Shown here piece by piece: positions 17,809-27,552 of a stretch of 64,000 bases of DNA. The first letter of the stretch is position 1, and each line of letters begins with the position of its first letter. Where the stretch lies: contig NZ_CP019704.1 in assembly GCF_002005425.1 (NCBI RefSeq), positions 3,190,404-3,254,403 of the forward strand, written 5' to 3'. Origin of the DNA: Polaribacter sp. BM10 (GTDB taxonomy: Bacteria > Bacteroidota > Bacteroidia > Flavobacteriales > Flavobacteriaceae). The notes beneath the pieces are model-generated. The model was not told where the DNA came from. It did no database searches and saw nothing but the letters and a program-made list of their open reading frames with translations. A program made the translations under genes and the position numbers.

Positions 17809-19443
17809 ATGAAACATCTTAAATTTTTTGTTTTTCTGTGTATTCTAACGTTTACCGTATCATGCGGTCAGCAAAAAAAATACATTCAATATAAAGTAAA
17901 AGAAGGAGAATCTATTGGTGAGATTGCTAAGAAATTAGATATGAAAACCAAAGATTTATTGCGTCTTAATCCTGATGTAGATAAAAATCCGGATGCTAAT
18001 ACTGTAATTATTATTCCTAACAAGAATATGAATTCGGTAAGTAATTCTATTTCAAAAGTAAAGAATGAAAATGCAACAGAAGACAATTCTAAAGTAAAGG
18101 AAACAGAAAACTTAGACGTTGATTTAATATCAGAAAAAGAAAAACAAAGAAGTTTGTTAATTTCTGAGTTAGAAAAAGAGTTCAAAATTCACGAAGTTAA
18201 AAAAGGAGATACTTTTTTTAGCTTGACGAGGTTTTACAGTGTTTCAAGAGAAGAGTTAATCAAATTAAACCCAGAATTAAAAGATGGTTTAAAACTTGGG
18301 CAACTTATAAAAATTATGCCTTTAGAAGATGTTTTTGAAGAAGAACTGGTTTATGTAGACAAAATTAAAGAAGGTGTTTCTATAAATGCTGCAATTCTAT
18401 TACCTTTTAGAGCGCAAGAGTTAGAAGCAAAAACTAGCGATGAAATCTTTGGAAACAGTAGATTGGCAAATATTGTTACAGATTTATATTTGGGTGCAGA
18501 AATAGCAATAGATTCGTTAAGAAAACAAGGTGTAGAATTAAACGTAGAAGTTTTTGATACTGGTAGAAATAGTACAAAAATTAAAACAATTGTTGCAGAA
18601 AATAATCTTAAGAAGAAAGATGTAATTATTGGTCCTTTGTATTCTGAAGAGGTAGAATATGTAGCAGATAATGTAAATGCACCTATTGTTTTTCCGGTAT
18701 ATTCTAAAAAGCAATCAAAATTTTCTTCTAGTAGAATCATCAAAACGTCTCCAAATAAAAAATTATTTAGAGATAAGTTGTTAAGTTATATAGAAGAAAG
18801 CTTTCATGACGGAAACATAATTATTGTTGGAGATGGAAAATCAACTTCTAACTATGATTCTAATAAAATTAGAGAAGTTTTAAAATCTCACGATTCTATA
18901 AACAGTGTTAGCTTAATCACACCAAAAGATGGTTATATAAAAAAGCAAAAATTTACAGATGTTTTAAAACCAAACATGAAAAATATTGTTGTATTAACAA
19001 CTAGCGATAAAATTATTATTGCAAGTGTTATAAATAGTTTAATTAGTTTGCCAGAAGAAACAACTGCATCATTATTTACTTTTGATAAGGTTAGCGCATT
19101 TGATAAAATAGACAATTCTAAATTAGCTAAATTAGGTTTTACCTATGTTAGCGATGAGTATGTTAGAGAAGATTCTTACAGCGCCATGGCTTTTAATAAA
19201 AGTTATTTAGCTAAAAACGGAGTTCTACCTTCTGCATATGCTACAAAAGGTTTTGATGTTACTTATGATATTCTTGTGCGTTTGGCATCAGGAAAAAGTT
19301 TAAAATCTACTTTTGATGATGGTTATTCTTACAGAGTAGAAAGTAAGTTTGATTATACAGATAAGCTTTTTAAAATAGTAGAAAATAAAGGTTTGTTTAT
19401 TGTAAAGTATAATGAAGATTTAACCTTAACAAGAATAAAATAA
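17809..19443 (+). CDS. LysM-containing lipoprotein with periplasmic-binding-protein fold
   Basis: 544 aa from the ATG at 17809, chosen because it gives a clean lipoprotein signal (KHLKFFVFLCILTFTVSC) and does not overlap guaA. Two LysM repeats follow (YKVKEGESIGEIAKKLDMKTKDLLRLNP and HEVKKGDTFFSLTRFYSVSREELIKLNP, about residues 26-65 and 125-170). From about residue 180 the protein resembles type 1 periplasmic-binding proteins (AAILLPFRAQE, LYLGAEIAIDSLRKQGVELNVEVFDT, VIIGPLYSEE). No transporter genes are nearby, so a peptidoglycan-anchored sensor or scaffold is more likely than solute import. Function is not known. It may share the guaA transcript. Confidence 0.8.
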   Translation: MKHLKFFVFLCILTFTVSCGQQKKYIQYKVKEGESIGEIAKKLDMKTKDLLRLNPDVDKNPDANTVIIIPNKNMNSVSNSISKVKNENATEDNSKVKETENLDVDLISEKEKQRSLLISELEKEFKIHEVKKGDTFFSLTRFYSVSREELIKLNPELKDGLKLGQLIKIMPLEDVFEEELVYVDKIKEGVSINAAILLPFRAQELEAKTSDEIFGNSRLANIVTDLYLGAEIAIDSLRKQGVELNVEVFDTGRNSTKIKTIVAENNLKKKDVIIGPLYSEEVEYVADNVNAPIVFPVYSKKQSKFSSSRIIKTSPNKKLFRDKLLSYIEESFHDGNIIIVGDGKSTSNYDSNKIREVLKSHDSINSVSLITPKDGYIKKQKFTDVLKPNMKNIVVLTTSDKIIIASVINSLISLPEETTASLFTFDKVSAFDKIDNSKLAKLGFTYVSDEYVREDSYSAMAFNKSYLAKNGVLPSAYATKGFDVTYDILVRLASGKSLKSTFDDGYSYRVESKFDYTDKLFKIVENKGLFIVKYNEDLTLTRIK

Positions 19444-19462
19444 TCTTAGAGTTTTAGTTATA

Positions 19463-19500
19463 AAAAAAATCCGATGAAAATTATTTCATCGGATTTTTTT
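19463..19500 (+). terminator. Intrinsic terminator after the LysM lipoprotein gene
   Basis: A long stem centred on ATCCGATGAAA/TTTCATCGGAT with an ATTA loop (19480-19483) is flanked by A-runs and T-runs. It can work for both strands and separates two convergent genes. Confidence 0.85.
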
Positions 19501-19524
19501 GTGCAATATAAAGCTAATTAAACG

Positions 19525-20040
19525 TTAGATTTTTTTCATCTGTTGTTTCATCATTTGCATTTGTTCTTTTAACATACCATGTTTATCTAATTTTTTAGCT
19601 TCTGCCATTAAATTAGTAGCTTCTCTTTTACGTCTTTTAGTCATTGCAATTCCTGCTAATTGCAACTTAGCCATCGCCAAATCATGATCCATAGACAAGC
19701 CAAGTTTTACAGCTTTACGTAAATATTTTTCTGATTGTGTAATATTCTTTTGGCTTAACATGATACCATGTAAATAATTATAATAACCTTGTTGTTTTAC
19801 AATTAAAGCAGCCTCTGGATTTTTGATATAATCTAACCATTTTTTTGTTCCTTCGAAATTCTGTTTACGTAATTGTAAAAAAGCAAGTAAAATAAACTCG
19901 TTTTTAAAATAAAATAAAACAAAAATTCCTGCTAATAGTAAGATTGAAATTCCGTTCATGATATTTCCTTGTGCAAAATGGTAAACAGCCCAAACAGAAA
20001 TTAAACCGGCTAAAATTAATTTAATATTTTTATGAAACAT
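19525..20040 (-). CDS. Conserved membrane protein of unknown function with TPR-like C-terminus
   Basis: 171 aa. Two adjacent N-terminal hydrophobic helices (about residues 8-25 and 30-47) are followed by a soluble helical region of TPR-like pattern (QGYYNYLHGIMLSQKNITQSEKYLRKAVKLGL). The last 15 residues are Met/Gln/Lys rich (KEQMQMMKQQMKKI). Flavobacteria often encode such a protein, but I know no function. It is monocistronic or the last gene after the cytochrome assembly gene, 108 bp away. A box reading TATTTTTG on the minus strand lies at 20102-20109. Confidence 0.6.
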   Translation of the reverse strand: MFHKNIKLILAGLISVWAVYHFAQGNIMNGISILLLAGIFVLFYFKNEFILLAFLQLRKQNFEGTKKWLDYIKNPEAALIVKQQGYYNYLHGIMLSQKNITQSEKYLRKAVKLGLSMDHDLAMAKLQLAGIAMTKRRKREATNLMAEAKKLDKHGMLKEQMQMMKQQMKKI

Positions 20041-20148
20041 ATAAGTATTTCTTTTGTGATTTCTAGTAAACTAGAATATTTATGATTGATTTTTTCGTGA
20101 GCAAAAATACATTTTCTTCTTAAAATATAAAGTTACTTCCTTTTAAAA

Positions 20149-23100
20149 TTATTTTTTATAATATTTTTTGTGTTTTATAAATGCGAAAACACCTATTATT
20201 AATACAAAACCAACAGAATAATAAACAGATGTTGGTGTAATTACTCTGTCTCCGCTAGCATAAGAATGTAAACCAGCCAAGTAAAAATTAACTCCAAAAT
20301 AAGTCATCATTATAGAGGCGTACGCAATAATAGACCACAAGTTAAACGTGTACCTGCTTCGTAGACCAGGTATCAATCGCATGTGTAATACAAACGCATA
20401 AATCATTATAGAAATTAAAGCCCAAGTTTCTTTAGGATCCCAACCCCAATAACGACCCCAACTTTCGTTAGCCCACATTCCGCCTAAAAAGTTACCAATA
20501 GTTAACATTACCAAACCAACAGTTATAGACATCTCGTTAATTATGGTAATTTCTTTAATATTTAAATCCATTCTCTTTTTATTCTTATCATTCGTAAAAA
20601 TCATTAATAAGAGTGCAAAGATTCCTAAAATCATACCTAAAGATAACGGACCGTAACTAGCTACAATAATAGAAGTGTGTACCAATAACCACCAAGAATT
20701 TAAAACTGGTTGTAAGTTAGCAATTTCTGGATCTAACCAGTTTTGATGTGCAAAACCTAAGGTAATCGCTACTAAAAATGTAGTTGCAGTAATTGTAAGT
20801 GCAGATTTTCGTCCAAAGAAAAGTCCAAATAACATTGTTGCCCAGGCAACAAAAATAATAGATTCGTATGCATTACTCCAAGGTGCATAACCACTTATAT
20901 ACCATCTAGCAATTAAACTTAACGTATGAAACAGAAATAAACCAACAGCACCAAAAGATAATATTTTAACTGTATTGTTTATCCATTTTTTAGAAATAAA
21001 GATTTGCCATAAAACAAAAATTAATAATAAAAAACTTAAGTAGCCATAGTACTTTGATAGCAATTGAAATGGTTGAATTTTATTATATGAGATTTCTAAT
21101 TCTATTTTTTTGTCTGTAGGTATTACTTCTGATCCAAATTTTTGTTGAAATTTTTTAATTCCGTCTAAAATTTTATCAGCATCTGAATAATTACCGGTTT
21201 TCTTACCTTTTTGTAAAAAATTAATATAAACAGGTAAAGATTGTCTTACAAATACAGAATCGGTTCCCTTAAAATTAGCTTCAGAAGTTTCTGGTTGTGA
21301 AACCCATTTGTTGTTTTCATCACCAGGTATTGGATAAATTTTAAGAATTCCACCGCCAATAGCAGAATATAGTAAACCAATTCTTCTATCGATTTTAATT
21401 AAATCTTTTTCAAATTTATTTTTAATTTTCTTCTTTTGTGCTTCTGCAACTTTCTTTTCTATTTTATAAATACCAACAGGAGTTATAAAATCTGTTAATG
21501 CAGCATATTCTGTAGTTTCTGCAACACCTATAAGTTCTCTAATTTGAGTATTTCCTTTTTCTAAATAAATTACAGGAACTTCAAACCAAAATCTAGGATT
21601 TTCTATAATAGATAATAAAACCTGACTAGGTTCCATACCTTTAAATTTCTCAGATTTGCTCACTTTTCTTACCAACTCAGAAGCAAAAGTATGCGCTGGT
21701 TTCATTCTACCATTATCCTGAATAACCAATTTATTAAAGCTTTCTGCATGTGCTACATCTACCATGTTAGCTTTTAAAATAGAATCTATTTGCTGATTGG
21801 TAATTTTATTTGGTTGATGCTGATTTTGATGTTGTGCAAAAGTAAAACTAGATAAGAATATTGCAAATACAACAGACATAGTTAGCTTCTTCTTTTTAAT
21901 TTTTGTTAATCTTTTTTTAAGATCATCAAAACGAGTATTTTTTGCAAAAAGAATACATATCATACCAATATATAAGAGCGAGTAACCTAAATAAGTTACA
22001 AAAGTTCCCAAGAAATCATGATTTACAGATAAATGTGTTTCTTCTTTTTCTCCAGATAAATCGTAACTAGCTTGAAAAAATTTAAAACCTCTATGGTCTA
22101 ATATATGATTCATAAAAATTCTATAATCGAAAGTTTCTTTAGGATCTATTACAGTAACTTCACTAGCGTATGCAGCAGCACTTTCTGAACCCGGATATTT
22201 ATCTAATTGAAAATCGTTTAGCTTAATACTAAATGGTGTTGTAAGAATTTTTGCACCATACAAAACTCTAAAATTTAAGCCACCAACAGAAACTTCTTTA
22301 GAACCATCAGAATTAAATTTACCGCCTTTTAGTTCTACTCTTTTGGTCTCATTATTTGCCGTTACATCTATAGTAATAACGTCTAAAACACTATCACTTT
22401 TTGGTCCGCTAACTGTTTTCATTATCCCTTTTTCTGCAGGTTTTGGTATTACAAATTGTAATTTACCAATGTTGTGTAAAGTTAGGTATTGAAAATTTTG
22501 AAGAGAATCTTTAACTACTTTTCCTTTCTTTTGATCTGCCATTCTAAACCAATCTCCATCGTCTTTAGAAATCATTTTTAATGCACCATCTTTATTTGTA
22601 AAGTTAATAGATGCGTTATTGTTATCGGCTTCAAAACCTACTAAAACACCGTGAATGTTTTGTAATGTTCCTTTTTTTATCCAATGTTCATGGCGTGTAC
22701 CTTCAGAAGATTCTACAAAGAACAAATGTTCTACACCATTTTCATCTTCAATTAATTTTTTTTCTGCCCACGGAATGTAGTCTACCAAATCAAATTTAAA
22801 ATCGATGTCATTTTTATTAGTTTTAAAATTATCTTCATAAGACCAAGAATTAGAGCCCCAAGCAGAAAGCATAATAGGTGCATTTATTTCTGGTTTTTGC
22901 GAATTACCATCGTCTACAATTGCATTTAAATATGTGGTTTCCGATAAAAATTTATCTGTTGTTTCGCCTTCTTTAATTAGCATTATACCTTCATAACCGT
23001 GGTAACGTGTAATACCAGCACCTACTAGTATTAATAAAAAAGCTGCATGAAACATTAAAACGGGCCATTTTTCTTTTTTGTAAAGTTTATATCTAAAAAT

Positions 23101-23292
23101 ATTACCAAAGAAATTAATTACAAAGAAAACCATTATAGCTTCAAACCACCAAGCATTGTAAATTAAAGCTTTAGAAGTTTGTGTACCGTAATCATTTTCT
23201 ATAAAAGTGGCTATTGCCATTGCAGTTGCAAATAAGAAAAATAATATCGCCATTAAGCGAGTAGAATATAGGAAATTTAATAATTTTTTCAT
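20149..23292 (-). CDS. CcsBA-type cytochrome c biogenesis protein (ResB-ResC fusion)
   Basis: 1047 aa. The N-terminal half is ResB/Ccs1-like: membrane helices at about 10-30, 45-65 and 75-95, a large periplasmic domain, and a helix near 425-445. The C-terminal part is CcsA-like with many helices and the WWD haem-binding motif WANESWGRYWGWDPKETWALI; candidate external haem His residues lie in FHTLSLIARWY, FAHQNW and LHMRLIPGLR. System II cytochrome c synthases attach haem to apocytochromes on the periplasmic side. Between the halves is an extra periplasmic region of roughly 250 residues with an additional hydrophobic segment near 465-485. A single-polypeptide form of this length is usual in Bacteroidota. 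Confidence 0.9.
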   Translation of the reverse strand: MKKLLNFLYSTRLMAILFFLFATAMAIATFIENDYGTQTSKALIYNAWWFEAIMVFFVINFFGNIFRYKLYKKEKWPVLMFHAAFLLILVGAGITRYHGYEGIMLIKEGETTDKFLSETTYLNAIVDDGNSQKPEINAPIMLSAWGSNSWSYEDNFKTNKNDIDFKFDLVDYIPWAEKKLIEDENGVEHLFFVESSEGTRHEHWIKKGTLQNIHGVLVGFEADNNNASINFTNKDGALKMISKDDGDWFRMADQKKGKVVKDSLQNFQYLTLHNIGKLQFVIPKPAEKGIMKTVSGPKSDSVLDVITIDVTANNETKRVELKGGKFNSDGSKEVSVGGLNFRVLYGAKILTTPFSIKLNDFQLDKYPGSESAAAYASEVTVIDPKETFDYRIFMNHILDHRGFKFFQASYDLSGEKEETHLSVNHDFLGTFVTYLGYSLLYIGMICILFAKNTRFDDLKKRLTKIKKKKLTMSVVFAIFLSSFTFAQHQNQHQPNKITNQQIDSILKANMVDVAHAESFNKLVIQDNGRMKPAHTFASELVRKVSKSEKFKGMEPSQVLLSIIENPRFWFEVPVIYLEKGNTQIRELIGVAETTEYAALTDFITPVGIYKIEKKVAEAQKKKIKNKFEKDLIKIDRRIGLLYSAIGGGILKIYPIPGDENNKWVSQPETSEANFKGTDSVFVRQSLPVYINFLQKGKKTGNYSDADKILDGIKKFQQKFGSEVIPTDKKIELEISYNKIQPFQLLSKYYGYLSFLLLIFVLWQIFISKKWINNTVKILSFGAVGLFLFHTLSLIARWYISGYAPWSNAYESIIFVAWATMLFGLFFGRKSALTITATTFLVAITLGFAHQNWLDPEIANLQPVLNSWWLLVHTSIIVASYGPLSLGMILGIFALLLMIFTNDKNKKRMDLNIKEITIINEMSITVGLVMLTIGNFLGGMWANESWGRYWGWDPKETWALISIMIYAFVLHMRLIPGLRSRYTFNLWSIIAYASIMMTYFGVNFYLAGLHSYASGDRVITPTSVYYSVGFVLIIGVFAFIKHKKYYKK

Positions 23293-23402
23293 CCTTTTGA
23301 AATGCTTTTTAAAAGAGTTACAAATTTAAGCATAAAAGCACAAAAGAACTTCTAGATAGCGGTATATTTATGTATTAAAGTTTTAAAAAAATCACAATAT
23401 TT

Positions 23403-23963
23403 ATGTCTTCATATCATATCATACCAAATTCTATAAAAGCAGAAGTAGAAACCGCTTTAAAATATTATCCGCAGTTAAAAAATATTCATATAGAATTTAA
23501 GTTTAAAAAGAATATTAAAAAATCTACTATGCAAGCGAGACCAACTTTTGATAGTTTTTTTAAATCTAAAAAAGAGCGTAAATTTTTAATTTTAATTAGT
23601 GAGAAATTTAAAATTTCTGATAAAGAATTTTCTACCAGAGATATACCTACGGATGTATTTATTGGTTGGATTGGTCATGAATTAGGGCATATTATGGATT
23701 ACCAAGATAGAAGCAAGTTGAACCTAATTTGGTTTGGAGTTAAATATCTTTTTTCTGATAATCATATTGTTGAAGCAGAAAGAGCTGCTGATAGTTTTGC
23801 TGTAAAACACAAAATGGAATCGTATATTTTAAAAACAAAGGATTTTATTTTAAATAATGCTGATGTTTCTGAAGTTTATAAAAAAAGAATAAAGAGATAT
23901 TATTTATCTCCGGAAGAAATAATGGTGTTAGTTGAAGAAAGAAATAACTTAACTGCAGTATAG
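23403..23963 (+). CDS. Soluble HExxH zinc-metallopeptidase-like protein
   Basis: 186 aa with no signal peptide or membrane helix. The motif WIGHELGHIMDYQ (about residues 95-107) is a classical HExxH zinc site, and VEAERAADSFAVKH about 30 residues later offers the third ligand and the extra acidic residue (ExxxD) seen in M48-type and related gluzincin folds. Without membrane segments it is unlike HtpX or Ste24. The C-terminal 50 residues are helical and basic. The substrate is unknown. It ends directly against the convergent DUF4130 gene, with adjacent stop codons and no space for a terminator. Confidence 0.6.
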   Translation: MSSYHIIPNSIKAEVETALKYYPQLKNIHIEFKFKKNIKKSTMQARPTFDSFFKSKKERKFLILISEKFKISDKEFSTRDIPTDVFIGWIGHELGHIMDYQDRSKLNLIWFGVKYLFSDNHIVEAERAADSFAVKHKMESYILKTKDFILNNADVSEVYKKRIKRYYLSPEEIMVLVEERNNLTAV

Positions 23964-24734
23964 TTAAGGTTGTTTTTCACTTAAATATTTCCAGTATCTT
24001 TTTGGAACATGCTGAATATGAAGTTTCATGTTTTTTCTCTCAGTTATATTTGTACTTTTAAAATAGTTTTGCCAAAGCGTTTGAAACTCAGACTCTTCGT
24101 CAGAAAAAAAGTTTTTATCAGTTTTAGAAAAATCGAAATTTTCAGGAAATTCCATTTGCATTGTTGTAACTACTTCTAAATCGTAATATAATCCGTAATT
24201 TCTTTTAATATCATAAATAACCCATTTTTGGTCTGCATACCTGCTTTTAAAGTGCTTAGAAATTAAAGGTAAAACGTTAAAATCTGGGGCTATGTTTGCA
24301 AAATAAATTGCGTCTTTTGTAAGTTTAAATCTAACAAAAGCTTCCATTCTATGTTTTTCTCTACTAACGTTTTTAGCAATTTTTGATGTTTTTAAAACAC
24401 TATCGTAAGTAAAATCTGTGTCTACTTTTTTATTACTCTTAAAGATATAAGATATATAGTCTAATAAAATATTTTCTACACCAGGCTGCTCGCTTAAAAA
24501 TGCGTAATAAATTTTTGTGGTGCTAATTGTAGATGCTTTGGTTTTTAAACCTTTCCAAACTCTGTCTGCTTTATCTTTATTTGTACTTATTTTTTCATTT
24601 TCAGAAAATAAGGCATTTTGTAATACAAACTTATTCTGAATTTTAGCGTTTTTAAGTTTATATTCAAAAACGTAAAAAACACAACATAGAAATCCGTCAA
24701 AAGAGCCATCGTAAATTAGAGTTTTCTCTTGCAT
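23964..24734 (-). CDS. DUF4130 / TIGR03915-family DNA metabolism protein
   Basis: 256 aa. The N-terminus TLIYDGSFDGFLCCVFYVFEYK and the middle part (AFVRFKLTKDAIYFANIAPDFNVLPLISKHFKSRYADQKWVIYD) are characteristic of the family of putative DNA-metabolism proteins that always sits beside a radical SAM partner. The partner gene lies immediately upstream, with start and stop directly adjacent, so the two are translationally coupled. In other bacteria the pair is associated with uracil-DNA-glycosylase-like (UdgX) genes, but none is seen here. The biochemical role is not established; DNA repair or modification is inferred from that association. Confidence 0.85.
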   Translation of the reverse strand: MQEKTLIYDGSFDGFLCCVFYVFEYKLKNAKIQNKFVLQNALFSENEKISTNKDKADRVWKGLKTKASTISTTKIYYAFLSEQPGVENILLDYISYIFKSNKKVDTDFTYDSVLKTSKIAKNVSREKHRMEAFVRFKLTKDAIYFANIAPDFNVLPLISKHFKSRYADQKWVIYDIKRNYGLYYDLEVVTTMQMEFPENFDFSKTDKNFFSDEESEFQTLWQNYFKSTNITERKNMKLHIQHVPKRYWKYLSEKQP

Positions 24735-25997
24735 TTAAGAGAATAAATTTAATTGCGGACTTAGCATTTTATCATATTTGCTCTTAGAATTCTTCAAGAT
24801 CTTTGCTTTTAATTTTTCTGCTGTTAAATCTCGTCTTTCAAAAATATTACTATCGCAAACTAAAAAGTATTGTGCTCTGTTAAAAGCGATTCCTATTTTT
24901 TTAAGATGATCCCAATTTAATCTTCTGTATTTTCTTGCCATTAAAATTTTAGAAACAGACTTCATACCAACTCCCGGAATTCTAGCTAGCATTCTTTTGT
25001 CTGCTGTATTTACATCAACCGGAAATTCATGCAAATTTCTTAAAGCCCAACTTAATTTAGGATCGATATCTAAATCTAAGTTTTGATGATTTAGATTTAC
25101 TATTTCATTGGTTTGAAAGCCATAAAAACGAGTTAACCAATCTGATTGATACAATCGATTTTCTCTTAACATGGGTACTTCAGTTCCTATTTTTGGCAAT
25201 CGGTTATCTAAACTTATTGGCACATAACCAGAATAATAAACTCTTTTTAAATTGTAGTTTTTATAATAATGCTCTGCAGTTTTTAAAATTTGAAAATCGT
25301 TTTCACCACTGGCACCAACAATCATTTGAGTGCTTTGGCCTGCAGGCGCATATTTAGGCGTACTTTTAATAATTTTCTTTTCGGTTTTGTATTGAATGAT
25401 TTCATTCTTAACCTTAATCATTGGTTTTATAAAATCATCAAAATTTTTATCAGGTGCCAATAACTTTAATCCAGATTTTGTTGGTATTTCTATATTAACA
25501 CTTAATCGGTCTGCGTATAATCCTGCTTCTCTCATCAATTCATCAGAAGCACCCGGAATCGATTTTAAATGTATGTAACCATTAAAGTTTTCTTCTAAAC
25601 GCAATTTTTTTGCAACGGCAACCAAACGTTCCATTGTGTAATCTGCACTTTTAAAAATTCCGGAACTTAAAAATAGCCCTTCAATATAGTTTCTTCGGTA
25701 AAAATTGATAGTTAAATCGACTACTTCTTGCACTTTAAAAGCAGCACGTTTAACATCGTTACTTTTACGAGTTACGCAATAGGCACAATCAAAAATACAA
25801 TGATTTGTAAGTAGAATTTTTAATAAAGAAACGCATCTACCATCTTCTGTGTACGAATGGCAAATTCCCATACCAGTTGCATCGCCCAAACCTTTATTTG
25901 TATTTGTTCTTTTACTTCCACTAGAAGAACATGAAACGTCGTATTTAGCGGCGTCAGCAAGAATTTTAAGTTTTTCTAAGGTTCTAGTAAATGACAT
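24735..25997 (-). CDS. Putative DNA modification/repair radical SAM protein (TIGR03916)
   Basis: 420 aa. The radical SAM cluster motif CxxxCxxC is visible as CIFDCAYC (about residues 67-74). Later come QSTQMIVGASGE and a C-terminal helix-hairpin-helix (RIPGVGMKSVSKILMARKYRRL) that suggests DNA binding. The N-terminal ADAAKYDVSCSSSGSKR is typical of this subfamily, whose members pair with the DUF4130 protein encoded directly downstream. The reaction is unknown. The combination of a radical SAM core and an HhH module is what argues for repair or modification of nucleic acid. Confidence 0.9.
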   Translation of the reverse strand: MSFTRTLEKLKILADAAKYDVSCSSSGSKRTNTNKGLGDATGMGICHSYTEDGRCVSLLKILLTNHCIFDCAYCVTRKSNDVKRAAFKVQEVVDLTINFYRRNYIEGLFLSSGIFKSADYTMERLVAVAKKLRLEENFNGYIHLKSIPGASDELMREAGLYADRLSVNIEIPTKSGLKLLAPDKNFDDFIKPMIKVKNEIIQYKTEKKIIKSTPKYAPAGQSTQMIVGASGENDFQILKTAEHYYKNYNLKRVYYSGYVPISLDNRLPKIGTEVPMLRENRLYQSDWLTRFYGFQTNEIVNLNHQNLDLDIDPKLSWALRNLHEFPVDVNTADKRMLARIPGVGMKSVSKILMARKYRRLNWDHLKKIGIAFNRAQYFLVCDSNIFERRDLTAEKLKAKILKNSKSKYDKMLSPQLNLFS

Positions 25998-26104
25998 AAA
26001 TTACTGATAAGTAGTTTTTTGCGTGTTCGATTTTTTTAATGAAAATAGCTTTGCAATTTACAAAATAATTTAAGCTTCTGTAGTAGCAATTTTTAGATTT
26101 AACA

Positions 26105-26138
26105 TAAAAAAAATCCAATTTTTAAAATTGGATTTTTT
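26105..26138. terminator. Intrinsic terminator downstream of the aldehyde dehydrogenase gene
   Basis: AAAATCCAATTT pairs with AAATTGGATTTT around a TTA loop, with A- and T-runs outside. On the minus strand it ends the GH3/aldehyde dehydrogenase transcript. Confidence 0.75.
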
Positions 26139-26178
26139 ATTGAGTATTTTAGTAAATGAGTTATGTTTTTAATCTTTT

Positions 26179-27546
26179 TTAGTCAATCCAAATAGATTTT
26201 GTGTTTACAAACTCTTTAATTCCATAACTAGAAAGTTCTCTTCCGTAACCACTATTTTTAATTCCGCCAAATGGCATTCTAGGGTCAGAGGCTACCAATT
26301 TATTCACAAAACTATTTCCGGCTTCTAATTGTAGAGCAATTTTTTCACCTCTTTCAGAATTTCCTGTTAAGACACCAGAGCCTAAACCAAAAGTAGAGTT
26401 GTTTGCCAATTTTATAGCTTCGTCTTCATCTTTAGCTTTAATAACAGAAGCAACGGGTCCAAAAAGTTCTTCATCAAAGGCAGTCATTCCTGGTTTTAAT
26501 TCTGATAAAATTGTAGCAGGATAAAAAGCACCAACACGATCAGGGATTTTTCCACCTAAAACTAATTTACCACCTTGTTTTATCGTTTTTTCTACTTGTT
26601 CATGAATTTCATTTCTTAAATCAATTCTTGCCATTGGTCCGAAATACGCATCTTCATCTGTAGGATTGCCTAATTTTGCATCTTGCATTTTCTTAGTAAA
26701 TAGTTTTAGAAAATCATCATAAATATTTTCTAAAACTATAAAACGTTTAGCAGCAATACAAGTTTGCCCGTTGTTTTGTAACCTACCAAAAGTAGCCAAA
26801 TCTGTAGCTTTTTCTAAATCGGCATCATCTAAAATAATGTAAGCATCGCTACCTCCCAATTCTAATACGGTTTTCTTTAAATTTTCTCCAGCAATTTTTG
26901 CAACAGATCTTCCTGCAGGTTCACTACCAGTTAGCGTTACTGCAACGATATTTTTATCTTCTATAATTGGTTTAATTAATTTTGATGTGACGTTTAAATT
27001 GGTAAAAGTTCCGCTAGGAAAACCAGCTTCTTTAAACGCATCTTCTAAAGCATATGCGCAACCTTGTACATTAGATGCGTGTTTTAAAACAGCTGTATTA
27101 CCAGTCATTAAAGCAGGTGCTGCAAATCTAATTACTTGGTAAAACGGAAAATTCCATGGCATTACAGCCAAAGTTACACCTAAAGGTTGATATGTAACAT
27201 AGCTTTTTTTAGCTTCTGTTTCTATAATTTTATCTGCTAATAATTCTTTAATATTATCTGCATAATATCTGCAAACTAAAGCACATTTTTCAATTTCTTT
27301 TTTAGATTGAGAAATTATTTTTCCCATTTCTTCTGTTGCTAAATTTGCATATTCGTTCTTTTTTTTATCAAAAATATCTGCAATTTTATGCATTAATTTA
27401 GAACGTTCTTCGAACGAAGTGTTTTTCCAATTTAAATAGGCTTTATTTGCTTTTTCAATTTTATGTAAGGCTTCTTCTTTAGAGTCTCTTTTATATGTTT
27501 TTATTTCTTTTTCCGTTGCCGGATTAATAGTTGTAATTGTTTCCAT
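26179..27546 (-). CDS. NAD(P)-dependent succinate-semialdehyde dehydrogenase-like aldehyde dehydrogenase
   Basis: 455 aa, the short form typical of the Sad/YneI group. Catalytic features are intact: MPWNFPFYQV, the NAD-binding TGSEPAGRSVA, the general base in VLELGGSDAYII and the nucleophile in NNGQTCIAAKRF. The C-terminal MPFGGIKNSGYGRELSSYGIKEF is also typical. It oxidises succinate semialdehyde or similar aldehydes to acids. The gene lies 6 bp downstream of the GH3 gene, so they probably share a transcript. Substrate preference is inferred from family resemblance only. Confidence 0.88.
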   Translation of the reverse strand: METITTINPATEKEIKTYKRDSKEEALHKIEKANKAYLNWKNTSFEERSKLMHKIADIFDKKKNEYANLATEEMGKIISQSKKEIEKCALVCRYYADNIKELLADKIIETEAKKSYVTYQPLGVTLAVMPWNFPFYQVIRFAAPALMTGNTAVLKHASNVQGCAYALEDAFKEAGFPSGTFTNLNVTSKLIKPIIEDKNIVAVTLTGSEPAGRSVAKIAGENLKKTVLELGGSDAYIILDDADLEKATDLATFGRLQNNGQTCIAAKRFIVLENIYDDFLKLFTKKMQDAKLGNPTDEDAYFGPMARIDLRNEIHEQVEKTIKQGGKLVLGGKIPDRVGAFYPATILSELKPGMTAFDEELFGPVASVIKAKDEDEAIKLANNSTFGLGSGVLTGNSERGEKIALQLEAGNSFVNKLVASDPRMPFGGIKNSGYGRELSSYGIKEFVNTKSIWID

Positions 27547-27552
27547 AATTAA

